Below are positions 5,943 through 10,922 of a stretch of 10,922 nucleotides of DNA, in pieces (position 1 is the first letter of the stretch; the number at the start of each line of letters is the position of its first letter). The DNA is taken from contig JAGARY010000218.1 of NCBI GenBank assembly GCA_017622055.1, positions 1-10,922 on the forward strand, written 5' to 3'. The position numbers and the translations under genes were made by a program. Below the pieces are notes generated by a model, which was not told the origin of the DNA, did not search any database, and saw only the letters and a program-made list of their open reading frames with translations. The DNA is from Treponema sp. (GTDB lineage: Bacteria; Spirochaetota; Spirochaetia; Treponematales; Treponemataceae).

Positions 5943-6503
5943 GATTACAGAATATATATCTTTTCCAATCTTTTGTTCAAAATAGGCTTTTATTTCCAGA
6001 TTTTTGTTCCATTTTGATTCTGGGTAAAAGCCATACCGGTTTTTTACATCATTCATTCTGTCTTCTATTGTCATAATAGCTTCCCCAGTTGCCAAAGAAT
6101 CGCATAATTGAATAAGTCTGTCGTAATCATCAAATTCTATATCTTCCAACTTTTCTTGAATCAATTTTAATTCATCTTCAGTTGTATCAAACTTTCCAAT
6201 ATAATCATCCGTATTATTGCTGGAAAAAGAATGGGTTAAACAAATTTTTGCCACTTCATCAAATCCTAAACTCATCATATAAGTATAACCATCAGAAACA
6301 TGACCCAAATGACGAACTCCAAACCTTCTTCCAATATCATGAAGCAACCCGCAAACATAGGCTTTATTTTCATCAAGTCCCGCAGCAGCACCAATTTTTT
6401 TTGCACAATAAGCCACAAGCCTACAATGATTTCCCCAAGGACCAGGATTTAGAGGTACACTTTCATTTAAAATTTTTTCCGCTTCTTCACAACTTGGAAA
6501 CAT
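5931..6503 (-). CDS. HD-domain phosphohydrolase-like protein
   Basis: The 190-residue cytosolic protein is a single HD-superfamily metal-dependent phosphohydrolase domain. The metal ligands H26, H55-D56 (in LLHDIGRR) and D135 (in LCDSLA) are in the order H...HD...D, with further histidines H65, H68 and H91 as in several HD hydrolases. Such proteins cleave phosphate esters or anhydrides of nucleotides; the exact substrate cannot be told, and the N-terminus resembles small stand-alone HD proteins annotated near tRNA or nucleotide genes. It is the last of three same-strand genes after the nucleoside phosphorylase and histidine phosphatase. The ATG at 6503 has no Shine-Dalgarno; a low-complexity repeat tract begins about seven bases upstream and may have displaced the original signals. 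The stop lies inside a short repeat. Confidence 0.85.
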   Translation of the reverse strand: MFPSCEEAEKILNESVPLNPGPWGNHCRLVAYCAKKIGAAAGLDENKAYVCGLLHDIGRRFGVRHLGHVSDGYTYMMSLGFDEVAKICLTHSFSSNNTDDYIGKFDTTEDELKLIQEKLEDIEFDDYDRLIQLCDSLATGEAIMTIEDRMNDVKNRYGFYPESKWNKNLEIKAYFEQKIGKDIYSVIGKY

Positions 6504-6510
6504 AAAACTA

Positions 6511-6675
6511 ATGTAGAATTAAGAATGTAGAATTATGAATTATTTCTTCTTTCTTAATTCGTTATCTCCTTTTTTTCAAACTTCTACATTTTTTTCATTC
6601 TTAATTCAATTCTATATTAAAACCTACATCTTAAATTCAATTTTTTTATTCAATTCTTCATTCTTAATTCTAAAT
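6511..6675. repeat. Low-complexity repeat tract between HD and phosphatase genes
   Basis: The tract contains repeated units of the ATTCTTAATTC / AATTCTACATT type: on the minus strand at 6511-6541 and on the plus strand at 6596-6607 and 6656-6670. The 18-mer AATGTAGAATTATGAATT (6524-6541) has an exact inverted copy at 7471-7488. The tract forms the end of the phosphatase gene. No promoter or RNA gene is recognisable in it. Confidence 0.65.
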
Positions 6676-7343
6676 TCTTCATTTCTTATATGTCTTGCAT
6701 CATTTACAAGTTCAAACTTTGGGGCAATCAAATTTCCTTTTCTTTCCGAAAAATGAACAATTGTAATGGCTGTAAAATCAGGACAAATTGCAGAGCAAAC
6801 AAATGGAAAAGGCAAATTAAACAAATGTGAAAAAACAGCCGAAGACGCACCTCCGTGACTCACAATAGAAATTGTATGATTTTTTACCTCTCCCACACGA
6901 TAATAGTCCCCTTCTCGAACATAGCCAAAATCTTTTAGCCAGTTGTCAAAATCAATTCCAATTTTTTCCACACAAGAAACAAGTTTATTATTTTTATACA
7001 AATCAGATTTTTGCCAATCAAAATCTAAAAGACTCCCACCGTTTTCTACAATATAATTAGAAGTATTCCAAGGATGCCCCTCATCAAAAATTGGCTCGCC
7101 ATCAACAGAACCCCACTTTATTTCACGCATAAAATCAAGACCTGTAACACCAACGCCAAATTTGGAATCAATAAAAGAAGCCGTTTCCAACGCCCGCCCG
7201 CAAGTAGAAGAAAAAATCTTTTCTATAGGTTCATTATCGTTTTTTAATCTTTGAGCCACAGCCTTTGCATGCAAAACACCCAAATCAGTAAGACAATCCT
7301 TTTCATAATTCGGATGCCCATGCCTAACAAAAATAATGCGCAT
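6624..7343 (-). CDS. Histidine phosphatase family protein (phosphoglycerate mutase-like)
   Basis: This 239-residue protein belongs to the histidine phosphatase clan, whose members use a phosphohistidine intermediate. The RHG motif gives nucleophile H8, with R7 and R50 (in STCGRALETA) as phosphate-binding residues, E74 (FMREIKWG) as the likely acid, and H163 in IVSHGG as the second active-site histidine. The reaction may be dephosphorylation of a sugar, nucleotide or cobalamin precursor; mutase activity is less likely for this size and divergence. The frame opens at 7370, but the ATG at 7343 has an AAGGAG site ten bases before it and starts MRIIFVRHG as in the family. The last 20 residues, rich in N, E, K and I, are encoded by the low-complexity repeat and look like an acquired tail. 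A palindromic repeat separates it from the nucleoside phosphorylase gene upstream. Confidence 0.86.
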   Translation of the reverse strand: MRIIFVRHGHPNYEKDCLTDLGVLHAKAVAQRLKNDNEPIEKIFSSTCGRALETASFIDSKFGVGVTGLDFMREIKWGSVDGEPIFDEGHPWNTSNYIVENGGSLLDFDWQKSDLYKNNKLVSCVEKIGIDFDNWLKDFGYVREGDYYRVGEVKNHTISIVSHGGASSAVFSHLFNLPFPFVCSAICPDFTAITIVHFSERKGNLIAPKFELVNDARHIRNEEFRIKNEELNKKIEFKM

Positions 7344-7364
7344 AAAAACCAACTCCTTACACTT

Positions 7365-7439
7365 CGTCACTGCGAGCCGCAGGCGTTGCAGCCCATTTTT
7401 TTCACTTCTCTGGATTGCTTCACTTCGTTCGCAATGACG
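7365..7439. repeat. Palindromic intergenic repeat (CGTCAYTGCGA type)
   Basis: The left arm begins CGTCACTGCGAGC (7365-7377) and the right arm, read on the minus strand from 7439, begins CGTCATTGCGAAC; inner ends read GCAGCCCA and GCAATCCA. The imperfect 75-base palindrome resembles the mobile palindromic repeats known from Rickettsia and many other genomes. It sits seven bases upstream of the phosphatase gene's ribosome site and is GC-richer than its surroundings. Confidence 0.75.
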
Positions 7440-7446
7440 AGCTTCT

Positions 7447-7488
7447 GTTCATTCTTAATTCTTCATTCTTAATTCATAATTCTACATT
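7447..7488. repeat. Low-complexity repeat between phosphorylase and phosphatase genes
   Basis: Two TTCATTCTTAATTC units in tandem (7448-7474) are followed by AATTCATAATTCTACATT (7471-7488), the inverted copy of 6524-6541. It lies just after the phosphorylase stop and joins the palindromic repeat at 7365-7439. Confidence 0.65.
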
Positions 7489-8246
7489 ATTTCAACGATT
7501 TCTTTACAAAGCATAATCAAATTATACCGAATGCCATGTCTTGTGTTCCACCCACGGCTGCTCCATTCTTCAGAAGCCACATCATCACCACCGTAAATCA
7601 AAGCTCCGTAATCAAAACCACGGAATTGAGCCACAGCAATACATCCCGACTGTTCCATCTCCACAATTTTTGCGCCTTCAGCCTTCCGCTGTTCCACACG
7701 ATCCGCAGTTTCACGGAACAAAGCATCAGTTGTCCAAGTAAGCCCACGCAAATAAGGGACTTTGTGCTCATCCAAAAAAGAGGCAATTTTGTCTGTCACT
7801 TCTTTTTTTGTATAAATGTAGCGAGATGGTTCCACATAATGATACGAAAATCCTTCATCACGAATTGCACCGTCTACAAGCAAAAGCTGCCCAACAGCAA
7901 TATTTTTATCAAGAACACCGCCACCGCCGCAAAACATAACTTTTTCCACACCCATAGCATAAAAACAGTCCAAATTTCCGCCACAAGAAGGACACCCAAC
8001 TTGCCCCAAAACAATCAAAACTTCAGAACCGTCCACAAATCTATAAATATCAAAAGGATTTTCCCCGCCAATGTAATATGCTTTTTCAATCAGTTTTTCT
8101 TCCTTCAATTTTTCCAACGCTTCTGGGAAAAACGTAATAATCATCTTTTTTTCAGGATTTTTCTTTTCAAACAACGCACTAGGATTCAACTTTGCAACTT
8201 TGTTATCATCAAACTCTAAAATAGGAAAATCATTCTTAAAAAACAT
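7482..8246 (-). CDS. Nucleoside phosphorylase (PNP/uridine phosphorylase family)
   Basis: The 254-residue protein belongs to the PNP/UDP family, which splits nucleosides with phosphate into base and pentose-1-phosphate in salvage. Family features include a glycine-rich FCGGGGVL near 106-112, the GAIRDEGFSYHY block at 126-137 (phosphate/ribose pocket arginine), TTDALFRET at 172-180, the ribose-binding VEMEQSG at 195-201, and an acidic pair D221-D222 where the family has its base-specificity aspartate region. Uridine phosphorylase-like relatives are the nearest by eye, but base preference cannot be fixed. The frame opens at 8300, but the ATG at 8246 has GAGAGGTG just before it and a promoter (TTGCTC, 17 bases, TATAAT) further up, so the shorter form is chosen. 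It leads a same-strand series with the phosphatase and HD genes. Confidence 0.87.
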   Translation of the reverse strand: MFFKNDFPILEFDDNKVAKLNPSALFEKKNPEKKMIITFFPEALEKLKEEKLIEKAYYIGGENPFDIYRFVDGSEVLIVLGQVGCPSCGGNLDCFYAMGVEKVMFCGGGGVLDKNIAVGQLLLVDGAIRDEGFSYHYVEPSRYIYTKKEVTDKIASFLDEHKVPYLRGLTWTTDALFRETADRVEQRKAEGAKIVEMEQSGCIAVAQFRGFDYGALIYGGDDVASEEWSSRGWNTRHGIRYNLIMLCKEIVEIM

Positions 8247-8271
8247 ATTGCACCTCTCGTTTTTATAAAAA

Positions 8272-8300
8272 ATTATACAAAAAATAATATTCAGGAGCAA
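8272..8300 (-). promoter_or_regulatory. Promoter of nucleoside phosphorylase gene
   Basis: On the minus strand TTGCTC (8300-8295) is followed by 17 bases and a consensus TATAAT (8277-8272), with the ATG 25 bases further on. This also supports the internal start at 8246, because a start at 8300 would overlap the promoter. Confidence 0.75.
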
Positions 8301-8309
8301 CCTATTTTT

Positions 8310-8326
8310 TTAAGCTAATAACTTAA
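8310..8326. repeat. 17-nt stem-loop repeat copy 3
   Basis: TTAAGCTAATAACTTAA, identical to 5555-5571 and 5918-5934, here between the phosphorylase promoter and the 79-bp repeat. Five-base arms flank the invariant loop CTAATAA; a run of Ts precedes it. Confidence 0.75.
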
Positions 8327-8353
8327 TTTAAATCCCAAACAAAACAACTACCT

Positions 8354-8432
8354 TTCCAGCTTTCCAGGCTTCCGCATTCGCTCCATTCCTAACGGAACGC
8401 CTGCGGCGGCCTTCCAATCCGGGCTAGGCTTA
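8354..8432 (+). repeat. 79-bp GC-rich direct repeat, copy 1
   Basis: This copy matches 10370-10448 at 77 of 79 positions, in the same orientation. It is much richer in G and C than the surroundings. Internal complementarity (TTCC-TAAC-GGAA core, CCGCA/TGCGG around it, CCAGC/GCTAGG outermost with a bulge) would allow a long imperfect hairpin. No reading frame is evident. Confidence 0.9.
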
Positions 8433-8474
8433 GTTTTAAGGATTAAAGAGAAAAATGATTTTCAGTTTTTCAAC

Positions 8475-9173
8475 TTACTTTAAAAATGATTCATTAATAA
8501 CCCAATGTTTATTTCGAATAGTTTCTTTCTCATAAATTTCTTCAAGACGTAAAATCATCTTTGATAAATCATCATAATCAACATACTGATGTTTTACTTT
8601 CCCCCCTCTTACTTCATCTAAATCAAAATCATTCAAATAATAAGAAAAGGTTTCAGAATCCATATACACATTATAAGCATCAAAATATTTATTTTCTTTG
8701 TGTTTATCATAAATATTTTCATCACCAATTCTCTTGAATAAATACTTAACTAAAAATATCTCGGCAGCGTTAACTTCATCATTATCGCCTTTATGGTCTG
8801 AGTAAGTACGATCTTCTGCAATATAATAAGTGTAACGAATAGAAAAGTTATTATATACTCGAATCGCTTCAGACAAACTTGTGCATTTTATTACATACGA
8901 ACAATACGTTCCTGGAAAATATAACACAACTTCATTTGTATTTTTATATAAACGCAATTTAATATCACTTTCAACACGATTAATACGCATTTTAGTTTTT
9001 GGCAAAGGAAGTTTCTCTGGTTTTGTATCAGCCAATGACCATGATGCTTGAACTGAAGGCTCTGAAAAACGGTCATAAGCCCACAGATTTCCATTGCCTA
9101 TACAGAGAAAAAAAATATAAATTATTGAATAAAAAAATTTACGAAAGCATAATTTCTTGATTTGTTGGTACAT
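8475..9173 (-). CDS. Secreted protein of unknown function
   Basis: This 232-residue protein is not recognised. Residues 1-32 form a signal peptide: basic start (QQIKKLCFRK), hydrophobic core about 13-26 and a likely cleavage after NLWA at residue 32. The mature part is polar and rich in Y, D, N and K, without transmembrane segments or a clear catalytic motif; a periplasmic or outer-surface location is expected. The frame opens at a TTG at 9191, but that codon is part of a TTGGAG ribosome site for the ATG at 9173, though the spacing (12) is long. It is the third gene of a minus-strand series with the small acidic and zinc-ribbon genes and lies inside the segment bounded by 79-bp repeats. Its stop is about 40 bases from copy 1 of that repeat. 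Confidence 0.7.
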   Translation of the reverse strand: MYQQIKKLCFRKFFYSIIYIFFLCIGNGNLWAYDRFSEPSVQASWSLADTKPEKLPLPKTKMRINRVESDIKLRLYKNTNEVVLYFPGTYCSYVIKCTSLSEAIRVYNNFSIRYTYYIAEDRTYSDHKGDNDEVNAAEIFLVKYLFKRIGDENIYDKHKENKYFDAYNVYMDSETFSYYLNDFDLDEVRGGKVKHQYVDYDDLSKMILRLEEIYEKETIRNKHWVINESFLK

Positions 9174-9256
9174 AAGCAGATTTGTCTCCAATAATTACAT
9201 AAAATAAAATTTTTCCAAAAGAAATATCTTTAATTCATATACTTTTTTATTATATA

Positions 9257-9439
9257 TCAGTTTAGGCCTAAACTTTTTGGTAAGGTTATATATAGGTATT
9301 CCTTTTCTTCATCAGAGAGTTTTCCATACTTGTTGTTCTGAATGTCTTTTTTTATATTTTCCCAATTCAATTTTTCACTTGAATCCTGAGTATTTATTTT
9401 ATTTTTTATAGCTTCTAAGATTTTCTCTTTTTGTTCCAT
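9257..9439 (-). CDS. Small charged protein of unknown function
   Basis: The 60-residue protein (MEQKEKILEAIKNKI to PKSLGLN) is rich in K, E and N, has no cysteine and no membrane segment, and is predicted helical. The frame continues upstream to a TTG at 9475, but the ATG at 9439 follows a GGAAGG purine run, albeit very close, and is the first ATG. It is not recognised. It lies between the zinc-ribbon gene (gap 85 bases, with an inverted repeat) and the secreted-protein gene (gap about 80 bases) on the same strand. Coding status rests on codon-like composition and position only; it might be a relic. Confidence 0.5.
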   Translation of the reverse strand: MEQKEKILEAIKNKINTQDSSEKLNWENIKKDIQNNKYGKLSDEEKEYLYITLPKSLGLN

Positions 9440-9480
9440 ACCTTCCAACTTAAAATATAAACTTTTGCTATTCAAATATA

Positions 9481-9516
9481 GCTTGTATCACCATACGTCA
9501 CAATAGTAATACAAGC
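9481..9516. repeat. Inverted repeat after zinc-ribbon gene
   Basis: GCTTGTAT (9481-9488) and ATACAAGC (9509-9516) form a perfect 8-bp dyad; on the minus strand three more pairs (TAC with GTG) extend the stem to 11 with a 14-base loop. It lies just past the zinc-ribbon gene stop and before the small acidic gene. It may be a processing or termination structure, or an operator; no T tract follows. Confidence 0.5.
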
Positions 9517-9524
9517 ACATCCAC

Positions 9525-9785
9525 CTAACGAAGTTTAGAACCTCGATTTACATTTCTGTGAGTAGTCCACCGTCTTGGAATACGATTTATTTGCATTCCA
9601 TTATTGTTTGCAAAATTTTGCAAACATCCAACACAACAAAAAATATAAGACCGAAAGAAACCTGTTTTATACTTTTCATAAGTGCGAGTTGTCATTCCAC
9701 ACTGAGTACAAGTTTTTGGATTTCCATCTTCCATAAAAAGTCTTACAAACAAATTTCTTTTTAACTTTAGAATTTCTCCTGCCAT
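9525..9785 (-). CDS. Small zinc-ribbon-like protein
   Basis: The 86-residue protein has paired cysteines C26-x2-C29 (TCTQCG) and C51-x2-C54 (FCCVGC), spaced as in a zinc ribbon, followed by a basic tail with seven arginines or lysines in the last 19 residues. This suggests a zinc-stabilised nucleic-acid-binding protein, but no family was recognised. The frame opens at a TTG at 9839; the ATG at 9785 has TTGGAG with good spacing and is chosen. A strong promoter TTGAAA, 16 bases, TATAAT lies about 90 bases upstream, divergent from the XRE gene, and the first gene of the minus-strand series is this one. Control by the XRE protein is likely from the shared palindrome. Confidence 0.62.
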   Translation of the reverse strand: MAGEILKLKRNLFVRLFMEDGNPKTCTQCGMTTRTYEKYKTGFFRSYIFCCVGCLQNFANNNGMQINRIPRRWTTHRNVNRGSKLR

Positions 9786-9875
9786 TGATAAGCTCCAATA
9801 ATTTTTTTCCTTTTCGCCAACGACGAAACGATTAAGCAAACTTAATTCAATTAACTTTACTTAATTCTTATATTT

Positions 9876-9903
9876 ATTATATATCAATACTCAATTATTT
9901 CAA
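9876..9903 (-). promoter_or_regulatory. Promoter of zinc-ribbon gene series
   Basis: On the minus strand TTGAAA (9903-9898) is followed by 16 bases and a consensus TATAAT (9881-9876). The leader would be about 85 bases. The -35 box falls in the palindrome at 9893-9913. Confidence 0.7.
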
Positions 9904-9913
9904 GTAAATAATT
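9893..9913. promoter_or_regulatory. Candidate operator shared by divergent promoters
   Basis: AATTATTT (9893-9900), CAAGT, AAATAATT (9906-9913) is a perfect 8-bp inverted repeat, the size expected for a Cro/CI-type dimer site. It covers the -35 of the zinc-ribbon promoter and the -35 region of the XRE promoter, so one bound dimer could block both. Being AT-rich, it could also arise by chance. Confidence 0.55.
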
Positions 9914-9928
9914 ATCAATTGTTATATT
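9899..9928 (+). promoter_or_regulatory. Promoter of second XRE gene, leaderless arrangement
   Basis: A -10 box TATATT (9923-9928) lies seven bases before the ATG at 9936; the -35 region (TTCAAG, 9899-9904) is poor. No Shine-Dalgarno precedes the ATG, so transcription probably starts at or beside the start codon. Confidence 0.5.
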
Positions 9929-9935
9929 TTTAATT

Positions 9936-10256
9936 ATGAACTTTTGGGAAAAGGTCGACGCAGAATTAAAATACCTAGGAAAAACTCGCAAAGAACTTGC
10001 TGCTTATGTTGAAATTGATGTTGCAAATATCAGTTTTGGAATAAAAAGAAACAGCATCCCCTATGCAGACACAGCATTAAAAGTTGCTAAATTTCTAGGA
10101 GTTTCACTTGAATATCTTTTAGGAATGGATGAAGTGTCAGAGAATCCAACAATAAATCCTCAAATTTCAGAAATTGAAAACTATCTAAAACGTTTTTCCC
10201 CAAACGACTTAGATGTTATTCTTAATGTCACAAAAGCCTTAAACGAAAAATACTAA
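9936..10256 (+). CDS. XRE-family transcriptional regulator
   Basis: The 106-residue protein is a Cro/CI-type regulator. Residues about 5-63 form the five-helix HTH domain: ELKYLGKTRKELAAYV for helices 1-2, VANISFGIKRNSIP for the recognition helix and turn, and ALKVAKFLGVSLEYLLG closing the fold, a very typical XRE ending. The last 40 residues are a helical tail suited to dimerisation. It is transcribed away from the zinc-ribbon gene, and a perfect palindrome lies over both -35 regions, so it likely represses itself and the divergent genes. It lacks a Shine-Dalgarno and appears leaderless, like the XRE gene at 5157. Such small regulators are common in prophage-like and accessory segments, in keeping with the flanking 79-bp repeats. 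Confidence 0.88.
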   Translation: MNFWEKVDAELKYLGKTRKELAAYVEIDVANISFGIKRNSIPYADTALKVAKFLGVSLEYLLGMDEVSENPTINPQISEIENYLKRFSPNDLDVILNVTKALNEKY

Positions 10257-10369
10257 AAGTACAGTATCACCTTTTTTACAAATGACTTCTATAAAATGAT
10301 TTTTTCTTAGGAGCTTCCTTCATTTTCCAACGTCAGAAAAAACAAAACTCTCCTACATTATTTTAAACG
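10257..10369. other. Intergenic stretch after XRE gene
   Basis: No reading frame or RNA gene is seen. AAAATGA near 10296 and TCATTTT near 10320 could pair around AGGA-GCT-TCCT, a weak bulged hairpin that may serve as a transcription end. Confidence 0.25.
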
Positions 10370-10448
10370 TTCCAGCTTTCCAGGCTTCCGCACTCGCTCC
10401 ATTCCTAACGGAACGCCTGCGGCGGCCTTCCAATCTGGGCTAGGCTTA
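10370..10448 (+). repeat. 79-bp GC-rich direct repeat, copy 2
   Basis: It matches 8354-8432 with two differences (C for T in CCGCAYTCG, T for C in AATCYGGG). The C for T change lies in the hairpin loop side. With copy 1 it brackets 1,937 bases holding four genes. Confidence 0.9.
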
Positions 10449-10481
10449 ATTCTAAGAGATTTGAAAAAATAAAAATAATAA

Positions 10482-10877
10482 TTAAGAAATGATTTCTTTT
10501 GCCCAAGAAAAAGCATCATCAAAAGAATTAAAATGCCCTTCTTGTAAACCTGTATTCGACATTCTGTTATGAACAGCCGCTTGACGTGAAATAAAAGCTT
10601 TTTCAGGTTCTACAAATCCAACACATACACAGCCATTTTTAAAAATTTCAACATGAAGTTTTATTAATTCCGAACTAACTTCTGTGGGAACAATTTCAAG
10701 TTTAGAAATATCTGCAATATAAGCCCACTTTTTTCCTTTCCATTTTTTTGAAATTTCCAATAATTTTTCTTTAAGCCATATAATTTCTTCTACGTTTGTA
10801 ACACCGTCAGCACCAGACTTAATAATTAAATCATCTTCAAAAACTTCAATTTTTTGTACACCTTTACAATATCTCAT
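10482..10877 (-). CDS. Protein of unknown function, possibly STAS/SpoIIAA-like fold
   Basis: The 131-residue cytosolic protein has no signal peptide or membrane segment. Its pattern of alternating strands and helices, a WAYIADISKLEIVP strand-loop near 51-64, and an end of the form FNSFDDAFSWAKEII recall single-domain SpoIIAA/STAS-like proteins in which a phosphorylatable or lipid-binding domain ends with a helix after F.S.xxA..W. This is a resemblance of layout only; no diagnostic motif was found. The ATG at 10877 has a GAGG site about eight bases upstream, and the length would suit a STAS-like domain. It lies outside the repeat-bounded segment, about 30 bases from copy 2 of the 79-bp repeat, and on the minus strand. 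Confidence 0.68.
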   Translation of the reverse strand: MRYCKGVQKIEVFEDDLIIKSGADGVTNVEEIIWLKEKLLEISKKWKGKKWAYIADISKLEIVPTEVSSELIKLHVEIFKNGCVCVGFVEPEKAFISRQAAVHNRMSNTGLQEGHFNSFDDAFSWAKEIIS

Positions 10878-10922
10878 AATTCAACCTCACAAAACATATT
10901 GTAAACTTTTGAAACATTATAA

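Noticed and set aside
7536..8219. Long plus-strand open frame of 227 codons opposite the nucleoside phosphorylase
   Set aside because: It is the mirror of a clearly recognised enzyme, has no ribosome site and a composition rich in F, H, N and T typical of antisense shadow frames.
9471..9839. TTG starts that extend the small acidic (9475) and zinc-ribbon (9839) frames
   Set aside because: Neither TTG has a ribosome site, whereas the internal ATG at 9785 has a well-spaced GGAG and that at 9439 follows a purine run.
8354..10448. CRISPR array or integron from the repeated sequences
   Set aside because: Only two 79-bp copies about 2 kb apart with genes between; no regular short spacers and no integrase or cas gene.

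Overview
The window is low-GC DNA that looks like a host-associated spirochaete, most probably a Treponema relative. The reasons are AT-rich codon use, a relaxed spirochaete-type lipobox in the lipocalin, and many short dispersed palindromic and low-complexity repeats between genes. The genus call is inference; no rRNA or other marker settles it.

Layout. At 1-2350 a minus-strand pair encodes a HAD phosphatase (Gph-like) and an MsbA-type ABC exporter that runs off the left edge. A divergent plus-strand block at 2601-5066 encodes a lipocalin lipoprotein (Blc-like), a ferritin (FtnA-like) and enolase. The lipocalin has an unusual structured leader with two covarying hairpins and a terminator-like hairpin. 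At 5157-5540 lies a small XRE regulator that looks leaderless. At 5590-5917 there is a compact locus absent from conventional ORF calls: a 31-residue membrane peptide with a perfect Shine-Dalgarno on the minus strand, facing a short plus-strand RNA that shares its bidirectional terminator. It has the architecture of a type I toxin-antitoxin system. At 5931-8246 three minus-strand genes encode an HD-domain hydrolase, a histidine phosphatase and a nucleoside phosphorylase, separated by repeats. From 8354 to 10448 two near-identical 79-bp GC-rich direct repeats bracket a 2-kb accessory cassette: a secreted protein, a small acidic protein and a zinc-ribbon protein in one minus-strand series, divergent from an XRE regulator, with one palindrome lying over both -35 regions. 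A minus-strand gene of unknown function closes the window.

How they work together. Lipocalin and ferritin share a transcript and point to envelope stress and iron storage. The nucleoside phosphorylase, HD and phosphatase genes could serve nucleotide salvage or turnover, but their substrates cannot be read from sequence. The strongest new candidates are the convergent toxin-antitoxin-like locus, the repeat-bounded XRE cassette with its shared operator, and the duplicated hairpin leader of the lipocalin gene. All functional statements rest on reading motifs by eye; no searches or folding programs were run.
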